Below the pieces are notes generated by a model. That model was not told the origin of the DNA, made no database searches, and saw only the letters and a list, made by a program, of their open reading frames with translations. From Oegoconia quadripuncta (Eukaryota > Arthropoda > Insecta > Lepidoptera > Autostichidae), in contig OX438750.1 in NCBI GenBank assembly GCA_949316235.1, positions 3,114,501 to 3,178,500 on the forward strand: a DNA stretch of 64,000 bases, read 5' to 3'. Shown here piece by piece: positions 31,538-43,700 of the stretch; position 1 is the stretch's first letter, and each line of letters starts with the position of its first letter. The position numbers and the translations under genes were made by a program.

Positions 31538-31895
31538 TCAATAAGGTTCCAGTTGATATACAAAATCTTCCTCTCGATAAATTTAAAGATACTATAAAAC
31601 AGAAAATTATTAACAAAGCATATTATAAAATATCAGACTATTTAAATGATAATCGTCCCTGGACATAATCAGATCGTTCGCATACCAGGCTATTTCACAA
31701 TTAATAATGAAATATAAAAGCCTTTTTGAAATATAAAAACCTTTATGTAAAAACAAAGCCTGATTTTAAAAGAGCAACCCTTCGAATGCTTGTTCTTCTC
31801 AGGGGAAAATTGCATTTAGAACAATAGCTTAAAAAATTTAAAATTGACTATTTTAAGTGTACTCTGTGTACCTACAAAATAAAGCAACTTTGACT
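31538..31895 (+). mobile_element. LINE L1, 3' end
   Basis: FNKVPVDIQNLPLDKFKDTI and NKAYYKISDYLNDNRPWT, then the 3'UTR with CTTGTTCTTCTCAGGGGAAAAT and TACAAAATAAAGCA. Confidence 0.85.
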
Positions 31896-32252
31896 TTGAC
31901 ACATGAGTTTCTATTGTTCTGCAATTTATTATTGTGGCGCAGTCGGTAGTAACACTAATTCCAAAACCAACTTCAGACAGATGAAACAGAAAACCGCTGT
32001 CTATTGTTAGTGGCCCCGTGCCTATATTCAATATCTTGAGAAAACTTCGTTAGCGCGATGTAGGAATCGAGCTCTAATTGGACGAATGTGACAGGTTTTA
32101 AAATAACACACATACATATTTAATTAAACTCAAGTGTAATTAATAAAGCGTATCTTTATGCCGGGTCCACATAGTGTCAATTTGAATCAATTAGACAGTC
32201 AATTGTTTGTCTACGAGCCATTATCGTGGCCAGCTTCCACATTACAACATCT

Positions 32253-32285
32253 AGATGGCGCTGTATAAAATGGACAGCGCCATCT
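32253..32285. repeat. Palindrome of the AGATGGCGCTGT motif
   Basis: AGATGGCGCTGT and its exact complement ACAGCGCCATCT around a 9-base loop. AGATGGCGCTGT is also the S2 SINE 3' motif. Confidence 0.8.
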
Positions 32286-32334
32286 TTCTGTGGCGTCTTG
32301 AATTGAAAATGGTTACATTTCATGACCTTAAGAC

Positions 32335-32545
32335 TTTAGATAGATAGATAAATCGTTTATTTACATATTACAGAAACACATACAAAAATATTCGACGCAA
32401 CAATCATTCTGCTATTTCTTCTAATTCTAATTCTGTTATTCTTACAAAATGTAGCCTTATTTCACAGTAATAAAAATAAAAACTAAAATTAAGTACAACT
32501 GTTACAACTTATAATAGATTTGTATGTGTATCTGTACCACAAATG
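32335..32545. mobile_element. LINE 3'UTR fragment with (TAGA)n
   Basis: (TAGA)n followed by AATCGTTTATTTACATATTAC and blocks shared with 14930-15100. Confidence 0.6.
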
Positions 32546-33373
32546 TTATTGATCTTTAAACAGTAATTGCATATGAAATAACAGAAAAGATATAACAAGA
32601 TGTATACTTCATTAACTGTCAAAACACAAATCATTCATCAAGTATTACTCGGGCTTGCCCCACTCTGAAACCCTAAGCAGGCCAGTGCTTCTTTTTGGTT
32701 TTTTTTCTGTTTATTTTTTTTTAAACACTACTTTCTTCAACAACATTAATTGGTAGAAACATCACCAGTAGGGATCCCTGCCTCCCACTCTGGGCAAAAG
32801 CCAAGACAAAACAGTTCCTTCTCAAACAATTGACTTAATGAATGACATATCTCCTTTATTTGAGGTTATAATTTTTTTTTGAGGTTATAATTACCTGTTT
32901 TAACAAAGCTTTGAAGCTATGCGGACCCAGCCCACACAGGCAAGTGTAAATCTTGACAACAAAATATATATAATATATAGTAATATTTACAAAACAAACA
33001 ATATACATACAATTTAGCTAAAACATTTCGCACTAAAATTAAAAATGTACATTTATGTTTACATTTACATGTAATGAACTATAAGTAAATCAGTATATTT
33101 CTTGCTAGAAACATTTAAGAGGGTCCATTCCGGCCAGTGGCGCCCACACTGGATAAATTAAGATTTCGTTTTAAATACAGAATAAATCAAAAAAGTCGCA
33201 CTGACTTGAACTCTAAAAGCCTAAGAGCTAATTATATAAATAGCTTTGATAACAAATTATTTTCCAGAAAAAGTCGCCGCTTTTATCAATAATATAAAAT
33301 TCTCGAGAAAAGTATTATTTATAATTAGCTAGTGCATGTCAGAGTAATATTATTGATTTAGACTGTATTTGAA
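32546..33373. other. Intergenic, no gene seen
   Basis: AT-rich. CCAGTGGCGCCCACACTGG at 33133-33151 is related to the motif of the following tandem repeat. Confidence 0.5.
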
Positions 33374-33915
33374 AATAAATCTTGATTTATTCAATGAGGG
33401 CGCCACTGGACAGAATATACCGTCTAAACACGTTCCGGGACACAACCCGCCTCTCGACGTTATAACAATAAAAGATAGAAGTGTCTGATGATCTGTCCCG
33501 GAACGTGTTAGGTTACATTCGAAGTACGGTACAAGGCTTTGATTTAGGCTGTTATATATAAATAAATCTTGATTTATTCAATGAGGGCGCCACTGGACAG
33601 AATATACCGTCTAAACACGTTCCGGGACACAACCCGCCTCTCGACGTTATAACAATAAAAGATAGAAGTGTCTGATGATCTGTCCCGGAACGTGTTAGGT
33701 TACATTCGAAGTACGGTACAAGGCTTTGATTTAGGCTGTTATTTATCAATAAATCTTGATTTATTCAATGAGGGCGCCACTGGACAGAATATACCCTCTA
33801 AACACGTTCCGGGACACAACCCGCCTCTCGACGTTACAACAATAAAACTTCTATTGTGTCTGATGATCTGTCCCGGAACGTTGGTTACATTCGAAGTTAT
33901 GGTACAAGGCTTATA
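33374..33915 (+). repeat. 187-bp tandem repeat, three copies
   Basis: AATAAATCTTGATTTATTCA recurs at 33374, 33561 and 33748. Each unit carries GAGGGCGCCACTGGAC and a hairpin whose arms are AACACGTTCCGGGACA and TGTCCCGGAACGTGTT. The third copy is slightly diverged. A related half-unit is at 34800-34860. Confidence 0.93.
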
Positions 33916-34051
33916 GCAAAGAGTAGGGTACTGTTGTCCTTTATGCCTTAAATACCACTGTGAGTACCCATTAGTGAAATTTCGAGGGTACCAATTAAAC
34001 ACAACAGCTGGAGCGTCCACCAACTGTTACCATGGTCTGCTGTCCAGTAAA

Positions 34052-34290
34052 ATTCTTGAGATTTTTTTTTTATCCACAACGGGTTTGCACTTGACCTCAA
34101 TCCCACCTGATGTTAAGTGAAGATGAGGCCGAAAGTGGTAGCGTACTGACCCGGAATCCCCATCTTATTTGGGGGACTGGCTATCTTATCACTGACAACC
34201 GGAACACAACAATTATAAATTATATATATTAAACGTTGTTGTTTGGCGGCAGATTTAGATAAGATGGTGGTAGCTAGACAGGCGGATATT
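34052..34290 (-). repeat. SINE family S3
   Basis: Reverse headless copy: GACCTCAATCCCACCTGATG ... TTTAGATAAGATGGTGGTAG. Confidence 0.9.
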
Positions 34291-34464
34291 TCATTTAACA
34301 TAAAGTTCCTGATTTTTTGTAGAAGGATAAAGTACCCATCAGGAATAGAATAAAAATGTCATTCTGTGGATTGCTTTATGTATAACAATTAGGTATAATT
34401 ACAGTTATTTTCGAGAATTTCAAATTATTGGGCCACATTTTTTTTATATAATCATTGTACCTAA

Positions 34465-34690
34465 ACAACGTTGGGTTTGCGATTCGGAGGTCGCGGGTTC
34501 GATCCCCAGCGGGGTACATGTTTAAGTACTCGGTTTGGTTGGTGGTTTGTTGTGTTCCGGTTGTGTGAGATAAGATAGCCAGTCCCCCAAATGTGTTGGG
34601 GATTCCGGGTCAGTACGCTTCCACCTTCGACTTCATCTTCACTTAACATCAGGTGTGATTGAGGTCAAGTACCGACCCGTTGTGCACAAA
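34465..34690 (+). repeat. SINE family S3, internally deleted
   Basis: AACAACGTTGGGTTTGCGAT, B box CGGGTTCGATCCCC, then a jump from GGTTGGTGGT to TTGTTGTGTTCCGG (deletion of about 100 bp), poly-A end. Confidence 0.9.
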
Positions 34691-34937
34691 AAAAAATAAA
34701 AAAATCGTATTCTGGAAAATAACCCCCATCAAAGCATTATTTATATTTAGCTTTAAGTCTTCTCAAGTGCAGTTCAGAGCAATTTTTTTGATTTATTCTG
34801 TATTAAAAAAAATCTTAATTTATCCCAATGAGGGCGCCACTGGACACAGTAAAAACTCGTTTAAAATTAAATGGACATCGTAAAATTCACTATAATTCAA
34901 TTGACGATATTCGTAGTCATATTCAATGGGAAGATCT

Positions 34938-35400
34938 TTTGACGATCTGTTTGGTGTAGTGGTTAGAAACTCTGCTACTGTACCAAATGGTCGCGGGTTC
35001 GTATCCCGCTAGGGGCATATGTTTGTACGATGAATACAGACATGTGTTCCCGAGTTATGCATGTTTTTCATTTATACATGTATGTATTTACAAAAAAAAA
35101 TATGTATTTGTGTAGTTTATCAACCATCTGGTATCCATAACACAAGCCTAGATGCTTACTGTGGAACTTTACACCAATCATCTAGTCCCAGAGTAAGAAA
35201 AGCTTGTGCTATGGATACTAAATAACGGATAAACATACATAAATATTTATATAAACATCCAAGACTCAGGAATAAATGTTCGTATTCATCATACAAACAT
35301 TTACCCGTCGCGGGATTCGAACCCGCAACCGTTGGTTTCGCTGATAGGGTCACTATCCACTACACCAATCGGTCGTCAATGGCGCTGTGTGTATGTGCAA
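34938..35400 (+). repeat. SINE family S2 interrupted by an S1 copy
   Basis: S2 runs 34938-35166 to GCTTACTGTGGAAC and resumes at 35381 with GGCGCTGTGTGTATGTGC. Confidence 0.93.
35167..35380 (-). repeat. SINE family S1 nested in S2
   Basis: Reverse S1: TTACACCAATCATCTAGTCC ... B box complement GGGATTCGAACCCG ... CCACTACACCAATCGGTCGTC. Confidence 0.94.
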
Positions 35401-35884
35401 AGATATTTATTACCTTTAGTATTTAGTAGTACCCAAAAACAAAAAACTGGTGCTTGAAAAGGAAGAACCAGAATTACAGGTCACCAGGCCCCTCAGCTAT
35501 GGACATGTATTAGATAAGATAGGGTGCTAAATATGGTTATCGAGGAATAAACACATAAGAAAAGATACAAATGAGAAGAAAAGCACAATAAATTATAACT
35601 AAATAGCTTTATTGGGGGTTGTTTTTCATTAATAATTGGAATTTCCGGAACATAGCCGTAATTATGTATGAAGGCGCCACTGGACGGAATAAACACTCTT
35701 AAAACGGATCACGGTGGCCACCGACATCGTTAACGATTGTACGTTATCTGAGCAGCGCAAAACGATTAGCAGTACTTTAAAATATCAAAATCCAAATCAA
35801 CCACAGCTTGACATTCGATTTTCCCTCTTAGGGCTTTGTTTATGACATATACAGAGTGAATTTTTCAAGTGGTCGTGAATGGCC

Positions 35885-36005
35885 AAATCCTGAGCAATAG
35901 CGAAAAATACTCAAAGCAGTCTCGGGTCCGATTTTAATGAAAACCAAAACTGCATCATTGTATTTTTGAAATATCAATAATCCTAGCCAGGTATCGATTA
36001 CACCA
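35885..36005 (+). repeat. Dispersed repeat shared with 28220-28340
   Basis: CAGTCTCGGGTCCGATTTTA, GAAAACCAAAACTGCATCAT and CCTAGCCAGGTATCGATTAC. Confidence 0.65.
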
Positions 36006-36349
36006 TTCGATTTCTGAAAAGTAAAGAGATACGACAAACTTATTGTGGGAACCCCGTTGCTGTGATTTCATGAGGTTATCCCCATTGATATAGCCACATT
36101 TAGCCAATTCTCATCGACCATAAAGCCCAAGTAAAGCCAAAAGTGTTGATTCTAACAAATTAACACACCAGCACTATGGTGTACTCGCGTTAAGAAAATA
36201 GTGACTCAGTGTTGTCACTCAGCTTAGCCACGCCCCTTGACCAATTAGATCATAGTAAATTAGAAAGCAGTGTTCACATTGACCAGTTAAAGTAAGCCCT
36301 TCATATAGTACAGACGTGACTTTTGTCAATTGAGTTGGTTTGGGCTCAA

Positions 36350-36470
36350 ATACCACCATCTTATCTAAATCTGCCGCCAAACAGCAATGTTAATAGCATT
36401 GTTGTGTTCCGGTTGTCTGAGATAAGAGAGCCAGTCCGCTAAATGTGTTGGCGTTTCCGGGTCAGTACGC
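36350..36470 (+). repeat. SINE family S3 fragment
   Basis: TACCACCATCTTATCTAAATCTG ... GTTTCCGGGTCAGTACGC. Confidence 0.85.
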
Positions 36471-36599
36471 CAATGGTTGTAAGAGTATCCTGTTAAGCTT
36501 CTTAAAACTTGTGTTAGGATACTATGCTGTCCCTTCTTGTAGTTTTTAGAGAAGATTTTTACTTTATGCGTAATTGAAATTAATTAATTAATAAATAGA

Positions 36600-37530
36600 T
36601 AGAACTCTGGATTAAGACATAGGATATTTTGTATCCCGATAAAGTGAGTAAAGTTCCGGCGGGATATACAAATGAAATATATCCGCGAATAAGCTATTCC
36701 TCGCAGGCGAAGCCGCGGGCGGAAAGCTAATTTATAATATTAGTTAGATGCGAAAGTTTTGGATCTTTGTTTGTTGCTCCATCACGGCGAAACGGAAGAA
36801 TGGATTTGGATGAAATTTGACGTATAGGTAGAATATACCGTGGATTAAGACATATGATATTTTTTATCCCGATAGAGTGAGTAGTTCCCGCGGGATAAAC
36901 CAATTAAAAATATCCGCATAAAATTTATTCCACGCATGCGAAAAGCTAGTTAAGAATAAGAATCGTTTATTTGACCCATTTAGCGACACACACATTATTT
37001 TTACATAAACTGAAAATATATACAGTGAGTTGGGACCGAGTGAGATAAAGGTATTGTACACAAAACAGTTTCATATCTCCTATCTCATAATGTAGTTTAC
37101 AGTATTCAATAAAAATTTAACCAGTTTCTCTTATAGACTAATTTCTTTTTAACTAAGTACTTTTTAACTAACTAACTAAGACTTTCTTAAAAATTAATTT
37201 TCGGTGTCGCAAAGTGGTATCAAAGAAGGTCTCCTTCTCAGCATAAGTTGCAGTCTAGAAGTTAAGACTACAACGCTGGTTTTCAGAGGAGCCTAAGGTG
37301 AAAACACGGACGCTGATCGGACGTTGACGGTAAGTTAAAACAGTTTTTTTTTTTTTTTTTTATATACTAGATTATTTATTTTATACGCTGGTCCTGGTTG
37401 ATCATAATCGTTACGTTCGATAGGCGATACCTATATACCAAATTACATCGAAATCCGTCCATCCGTTTCGCCGTGATTGAACAAGAAACAAACATCCAAA
37501 CTTTAGCATTTATAAAATTAGTTAAGATTT
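36600..37530. mobile_element. Helitron-like fragments
   Basis: Two imperfect direct copies (36605-36740 and 36835-36955) share ATTAAGACATA, TATCCCGATA, CGGGATA and a GCGAAGCCGCGGGC...AAAGCTA end. 37410-37530 has the matching opposite end (CGTTTCGCCGTGATTGAAC). This fits non-autonomous Helitrons; the exact termini are uncertain. Confidence 0.4.
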
Positions 37531-37670
37531 TTTTATATCTGGTCAATAATTATACGAAAACTGGTTACTGTATTCACCCTTAATTTTCATTTGTCATCAC
37601 AACCCGCGACCTTTTCTGGTCTTAAGCGTTGCATCATATACTTAAAAACTTATTCAGTTAAAGGACGTAT

Positions 37671-37763
37671 CTATAAATTCTCGTGGAGGAAGTGCAGGAG
37701 GGTCGCCTCATAATGCTTAGCTGCGTGCATCGCTCGCAGGGAGTGCCTCTCACCGGGGTACAC
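37671..37763 (-). CDS. Dpp8/9: DPP8/9 exon 13 (catalytic histidine, stop)
   Basis: Acceptor CATCCTCAG|GTG; stop TAG at 37673-37671. Encodes VYPGERHSLRAMHAAKHYEA and TLLHFLHENL, the DPP8/9 C-terminus with His in ERHSLR. A possible poly(A) signal (AATAAA, minus) is at 37380-37375. Confidence 0.95.
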   Translation of the reverse strand: MYPGERHSLRAMHAAKHYEATLLHFLHENL

Positions 37764-40700
37764 CTGAGGATGAAGCAAGGAATTAAGTAAGGTGTCCAAA
37801 ATGTTGACATATTTGCGGATGATCGTGAAACATTAAAAACAAAAAATACATTTATTTACTAAATAATATTTTTACAATATCCAGTGTTGGGGCTACTTGT
37901 AAGTAAAGTTTACTTGTGTTAGTACTCCCGCTCTTACATATTACATTTTTTATCAGTAAACAAAAATAAAAGAAAGAATAAAAGAAAATGTGCCCATGGG
38001 AATGGACGATCGTGTGTTTCTATGGATGGGTGTGTTTGTGTAAGTGGGTGTGTAAGGGTGTGTGTATGTGTGTGATCTTATTTCATTTATCTATTTATAT
38101 GTACATATACAGCGTAAATTATTTATGAATTTTACATTCGGAATGAGTTTAATGTCCTATTTTTATTAGGGCTTCGATTTCGCCATACATTTTAGTTTTG
38201 AGCCAACAATTGTATTCGTTCTTATATCGTAATATCGTTAATCTTTGTGTGTCTCTTGTCGAATAAGTTATAAGTGTTTTAATGTAAAACTGTAAACTTA
38301 TAATTGTAAATAAATAAATAAATAGTAAAGACTTATCATTTATCATATTTAGATTAATTTTGTTATTTTTTTTTTCATGATCGACTGGATTCGCGTTTGA
38401 CCACAATCTCGATGGAAAGTGACGATGTGGTCGAAGATGAAGCACGCGATCCCAGTAAATGCCTATTCACTCTGCTCTTGAAGATCCTAAGGTTGTAGGA
38501 TTCAGGAAAGACTGACGCCGGCAGGGAGTTACATGCCTTGGCTGTTCGGATGATGAATGAAGAATCGAACTTCTTAGTGCGAACGTTCGGTATATTAACT
38601 ATATACGGGTGGAATCCCTCACCACGCCTAGTGGTCCGAAGATGGAAGGGTGACGGTGGAATAAGATTATGTAATTCCAACGCACATGTTATGAATGAGT
38701 TGTAGTAATAAAGTTCACAGGTCTCACCTGCACTCGATGCGGTTTCCCCAAACGCACCAGCTCCGACAGCAGCGCCGCCGTGTGACAAAAGTGGACATTC
38801 TCGTCCGCCAGGCCGTGGATGATTAGCAGACGACCCTCCCTATAACAAAATATATATTGACGACGTGTTTGGTGTAGTGGTTAGAACCTCTGCCGCTATA
38901 CCAAAAGGACGCTGGTTCGAATCCCGCTAGGGGCATATGTTTGTATGATGAAGACAGACATGCGTTCCCGAGTTATGGATGTTTTTAATTTATATATGTA
39001 TTTATTTACAAAAAAAAATGTATTTGTGTAGTTTATCAACCATCTGGTATCTATAATACAAGCCTAGTTGCTTAGTGTGGAACTAGATGGCGCTGTGTGT
39101 ATGTGCAAAGATATTTATTATTATTTCAATTTTCTTTACTCAACATGAGCTGGTATTGTCATACCATTTACGGGCATTAACCAAGTAAATGGTATATTCC
39201 TATTTATTTGAAAATAGTAAGTCAGTTTGTCCGTTTTATTCTTATTATTATAACAAACAAAAAGTCATGTGTAAAAAGTGAAGTAAAAATCATTTATTGT
39301 GTCAACAACAGAGTTACAATATATTCAAATTCGTTTATTCATGCTTTCATGTGTACATTAGACCTAAAAAAAAACATATAAGCAATGAGGTATTGTATTA
39401 GTTATATAATTGTTGTATTAGTTAAGTAATTGTATTAGTTAAGTAATTGTATTAGTTAAGTAATTGTATTAGTTAAGTAATTGTATTAGTTATATACTTT
39501 ATTTAAAAAAATGAACAACAATGATCCTGTGGGTTTCTTGCGCCGCTTCTTTTCCCACAGATGAATTCCCCTTCCGAAGCGGTAGTAGCTTGGACATACC
39601 GACTGACAGATAAATGCAATAAACTTTTTTTATTTCCAGTAGATTTAAATTGACATTCAACAAATGATATCATGTATCTTACGTTGAAATAAATGCTTGA
39701 AGTTTGAAGTTTGAAGGTAGCCCTGGTCCCTACACTAGGATTCCCTGTGTTGTGGGTAGGGCTTGTAATATTCGCCCAATTTTACTATTCGAACATGACG
39801 AAGTTTTCGAATATTTTCTATCTAAAAAACAAAATAAGTAAATATAGCACATAATTCGTAGATTTTTATAAAGTTCACAGACATCAAAGTATCATCGACT
39901 GATTTGTAAAGAAAAAACTAGGTTTTTCTAAAATGATCATTAGCTTTAATAAATAATCAGACTATTTTTGACCAGGAAAAAACATGATATTTTAGTAACA
40001 AATAATATAATGTAAGTGCTTCTCTGAACATTAACACTAATAACAAATTAAATCAACTTCTAAGTATAACTGAGAACATTGAAATTCTCTTATTAACACA
40101 AATGAAATCAATAAATTTAATTTGGCGTTATTTTGTTCAATTCACGGTTATATTTGTTTTATTATTAAAGTTTAGTTAATATTCGAAAAGTTCGAAAAAT
40201 TCGAATGCCAAGCCCTAGTTGTGGGTAACCAGTCTCTTCCCCATCCAATTAACAAAGTATCACAAGTGTTGTACCATATGTCATTGTATATTACATTTGT
40301 AGAGATCTTAATTTCTAGAGAGGTAAAACAAAAATTTACAGTTGCTCACTGCGTCTGTGCTTGTAAACTCATAAACATAAAGTTGCAATAAATTTAATAA
40401 CCGCCTCCGTGGCTCAATGTAAACAACATTGGGTTTACGATTCGGAGGTCGCGGGTTCGATCCCCAGCGGGGTACATGTTTAAGTACTCGGTTTGGTTGG
40501 TGGTAGGGCATTTTAAATGTCCGCCTGGCTAGCTACCACCATCTTATCTAAATCTGCCGCCAAGCAGCAATGTTAATAGCATTGTCGTGTTCCGGTTGTC
40601 AGAGATAAGATAGCCAGTCCCCCAAATGTGTTGGGGTTTCCGGGTCAGTACGCTTCCATCTTCGACCTCATCTTCACTTAACATCAGGTGTGATTGAGGT

Positions 40701-43700
40701 CAAGTACCAACCCGTAATGCATAAAAAAAAAAAAAAAAAAAAGCCGTTGTGAGGTGTGTCATCGAAAGGTGTATCAAAATCCGTAAACATCTCTATCTAT
40801 GGATACTATCCGTTTCTGTACCCGTCACTATTTGTGGCGGGCATGGCCGGAAATACCTTAGCGCTGAGGCGTAAAACTTTGCTGGTATTGCATTAACTAC
40901 GTTCCAGTGCCATAAATAACGCAAAACTAAATGATAAAAACTTGATGTTCTCTGAATCACTAGTGATAAAAACATCACCGAGGCGTGCGGGGCCCGGCCG
41001 GGCAGGCCCATGTACCGCTCGGTGTAGGCGGTGTGTGAGTGTGTGAGTGTGTGAGTACTCACTGGTCGGGGAAGAAGGGCGCATGCGCCAGCACGGAGGC
41101 GCGCGTGTAGGCGTGCGGGGCCCGGCCGGGCAGGCCCATGTACCGCTCGGTGTAGGCGGTGTGTGAGTGTGTGAGTACTCACTGGTCGGGGAAGAAGGGC
41201 GCATGCGCCAGCACGGAGGCGCGCGTGTAGGCGTGCGGGGCCCGGCCGGGCAGGCCCATGTACCGCTCGGTGTAGGCGGTGTGTGAGTGTGTGAGTGTGT
41301 GAGTACTCACTGGTCGGGGAAGAAGGGCGCATGCGCCAGCACGGAGGCGCGCGTGTAGGCGTGCGGGGCCCGGCCGGGCAGGCCCATGTACCGCTCGGTG
41401 TAGGCGGTGTGTGAGTGTGTGAGTGTGTGAGTACTCACTGGTCGGGGAAGAAGGGCGCATGCGCCAGCACGGAGGCGCGCGTGTAGGCGTGCGGGGCCCG
41501 GCCGGGCAGGCCCATGTACCGCTCGGTGTAGGCGGTGTGTGAGTGTGTGAGTACTCACTGGTCGGGGAAGAAGGGCGCATGCGCCAGCACGGAGGCGCGC
41601 GTGTAGGCGTGCGGGGCCCGGCCGGGCAGGCCCATGTACCGCTCGGTGTAGGCGGTGTGTGAGTGTGTGAGTGTGTGAGTACTCACTGGTCGGGGAAGAA
41701 GGGCGCATGCGCCAGCACGGAGGCGCGCGTGTAGGCGTGCGGGGCCCGGCCGGGCAGGCCCATGTACCGCTCGGTGTAGGCGGTGTGTGAGTGTGTGAGT
41801 GTGTGAGTACTCACTGGTCGGGGAAGAAGGGCGCATGCGCCAGCACGGAGGCGCGCGTGTAGGCGTGCGGGGCCCGGCCGGGCAGGCCCATGTACCGCTC
41901 GGTGTAGGCGGTGTGTGAGTGTGTGAGTGTGTGAGTACTCACTGGTCGGGGAAGAAGGGCGCATGCGCCAGCACGGAGGCGCGCGTGTAGGCGTGCGGGG
42001 CCCGGCCGGGCAGGCCCATGTACCGCTCGGTGTAGGCGGTGTGTGAGTGTGTGAGTGTGTGAGTACTCACTGGTCGGGGAAGAAGGGCGCATGCGCCAGC
42101 ACGGAGGCGCGCGTGTAGGCGTGCGGGGCCCGGCCGGGCAGGCCCATGTACCGCTCGGTGTAGGCGGTGTGTGAGTGTGTGAGTGTGTGAGTACTCACTG
42201 GTCGGGGAAGAAGGGCGCATGCGCCAGCACGGAGGCGCGCGTGTAGGCGTGCGGGGCCCGGCCGGGCAGGCCCATGTACCGCTCGGTGTAGGCGGTGTGT
42301 GAGTGTGTGAGTGTGTGAGTACTCACTGGTCGGGGAAGAAGGGCGCATGCGCCAGCACGGAGGCGCGCGTGTAGGCGTGCGGGGCCCGGCCGGGCAGGCC
42401 CATGTACCGCTCGGTGTAGGCGGTGTGTGAGTGTGTGAGTGTGTGAGTACTCACTGGTCGGGGAAGAAGGGCGCATGCGCCAGCACGGAGGCGCGCGTGT
42501 AGGCGTGCGGGGCCCGGCCGGGCAGGCCCATGTACCGCTCGGTGTAGGCGGTGTGTGAGTGTGTGAGTGTGTGAGTACTCACTGGTCGGGGAAGAAGGGC
42601 GCATGCGCCAGCACGGAGGCGCGCGTGTAGGCGTGCGGGGCCCGGCCGGGCAGGCCCATGTACCGCTCGGTGTAGGCGGTGTCGTACAGCCGCCAGCACG
42701 TCACGGGCGCGCCCGCCACGCACACCTTGAAGATGTTGGGCCGCGTCGCCAGCCCCAGCAGGGACAGGTACCCGCCTAAGGGGACGAGGGCCGATTAAAT
42801 TCAAACCATCATAAAGCATTATTTATAAAATTTCTATATGGATAATAAGCAAGCATGGACATAGACCGCTCGGCGATATTCAGTCTCAAAGTCAAAGTCA
42901 AAAATGCTTTATTTTGTAAGTACACAGAGTCAATTTTACATTTTTTAAGCTACTGCTTGTTCAAAAATGCAATTTTCCCCTGAGAAGAACAAGCAAGAAA
43001 CTCGAAGGCTTGCTCTTTTAAAATCAGGCTTAGATTTTACAAAAAGGTTTTTATATTTCATTATTAATCGTGAAATAGCCTGGCATGCGAACAATCTGAT
43101 TATGTCCAGGGATGATTATCATCTAAATAGTCTGATATTTTATAATATGCTTTGTTAATTAGTTTCTGTTTTATAGTATCTTTAAATTTATCGAGAGGAA
43201 GATTTTGTATATCAACTCGGACCTTATTGAAAAAGCGTATACATAACCCTTTGAATGAATTACTGACTTTGCGGAGGCGACTTATGTGACCTGCAAGTTT
43301 ATCTTTATTTCTTGTATTGACATCATGATTATCACTATTTTTCCTGAATGATGCTATATTTTTTTTGACATACATCTCTTTACAGTCTGTTTATACAATA
43401 TAGGTTTCATATATAGTCAAGTGTAATTAAACAAGTCCCCAACCCGAATTGGGCCAGCGTTCCTCCCTCGTATGCGAGGGAAGGCTTATATCCTTGCAGT
43501 GGGATGTCTACAATGTAACTAATATTATAATTGCGAAATTTTGGATGTGTGTTTGTTGTTCAATCACGGCGAAACGGCTGAATGGATTTGGATGAAATGG
43601 TCCGGGTTCGATTTCCAGGCAGGCCATGTACAAATGAGTTTTTAAATTTAATTACTTGTGTGCTTTATCCGACTGCTCTTGAACGGTGAAGGAAAACATC

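Noticed and set aside
38375..38788. 137-codon ORF MSHGGAAVGAG... as a gene
   Set aside because: Out-of-frame reading of DPP8/9 exon 12 fused to a LINE C-terminus across the splice donor.
126..39122. Functional tRNA genes at sites with A and B boxes
   Set aside because: The heads belong to SINE families with shared bodies and tails, and none folds into a full cloverleaf.
41061..42581. CRISPR-like regular repeat array
   Set aside because: Units are 120-128 bp without spacers, in a eukaryotic intron, and derive from an exon.
40793..42819. Series of 93- to 179-codon ORFs such as MRPSSPTSEYSHTH...
   Set aside because: Shadows of the 120/128-bp array in other frames; the true frame is that of exon 11 only.
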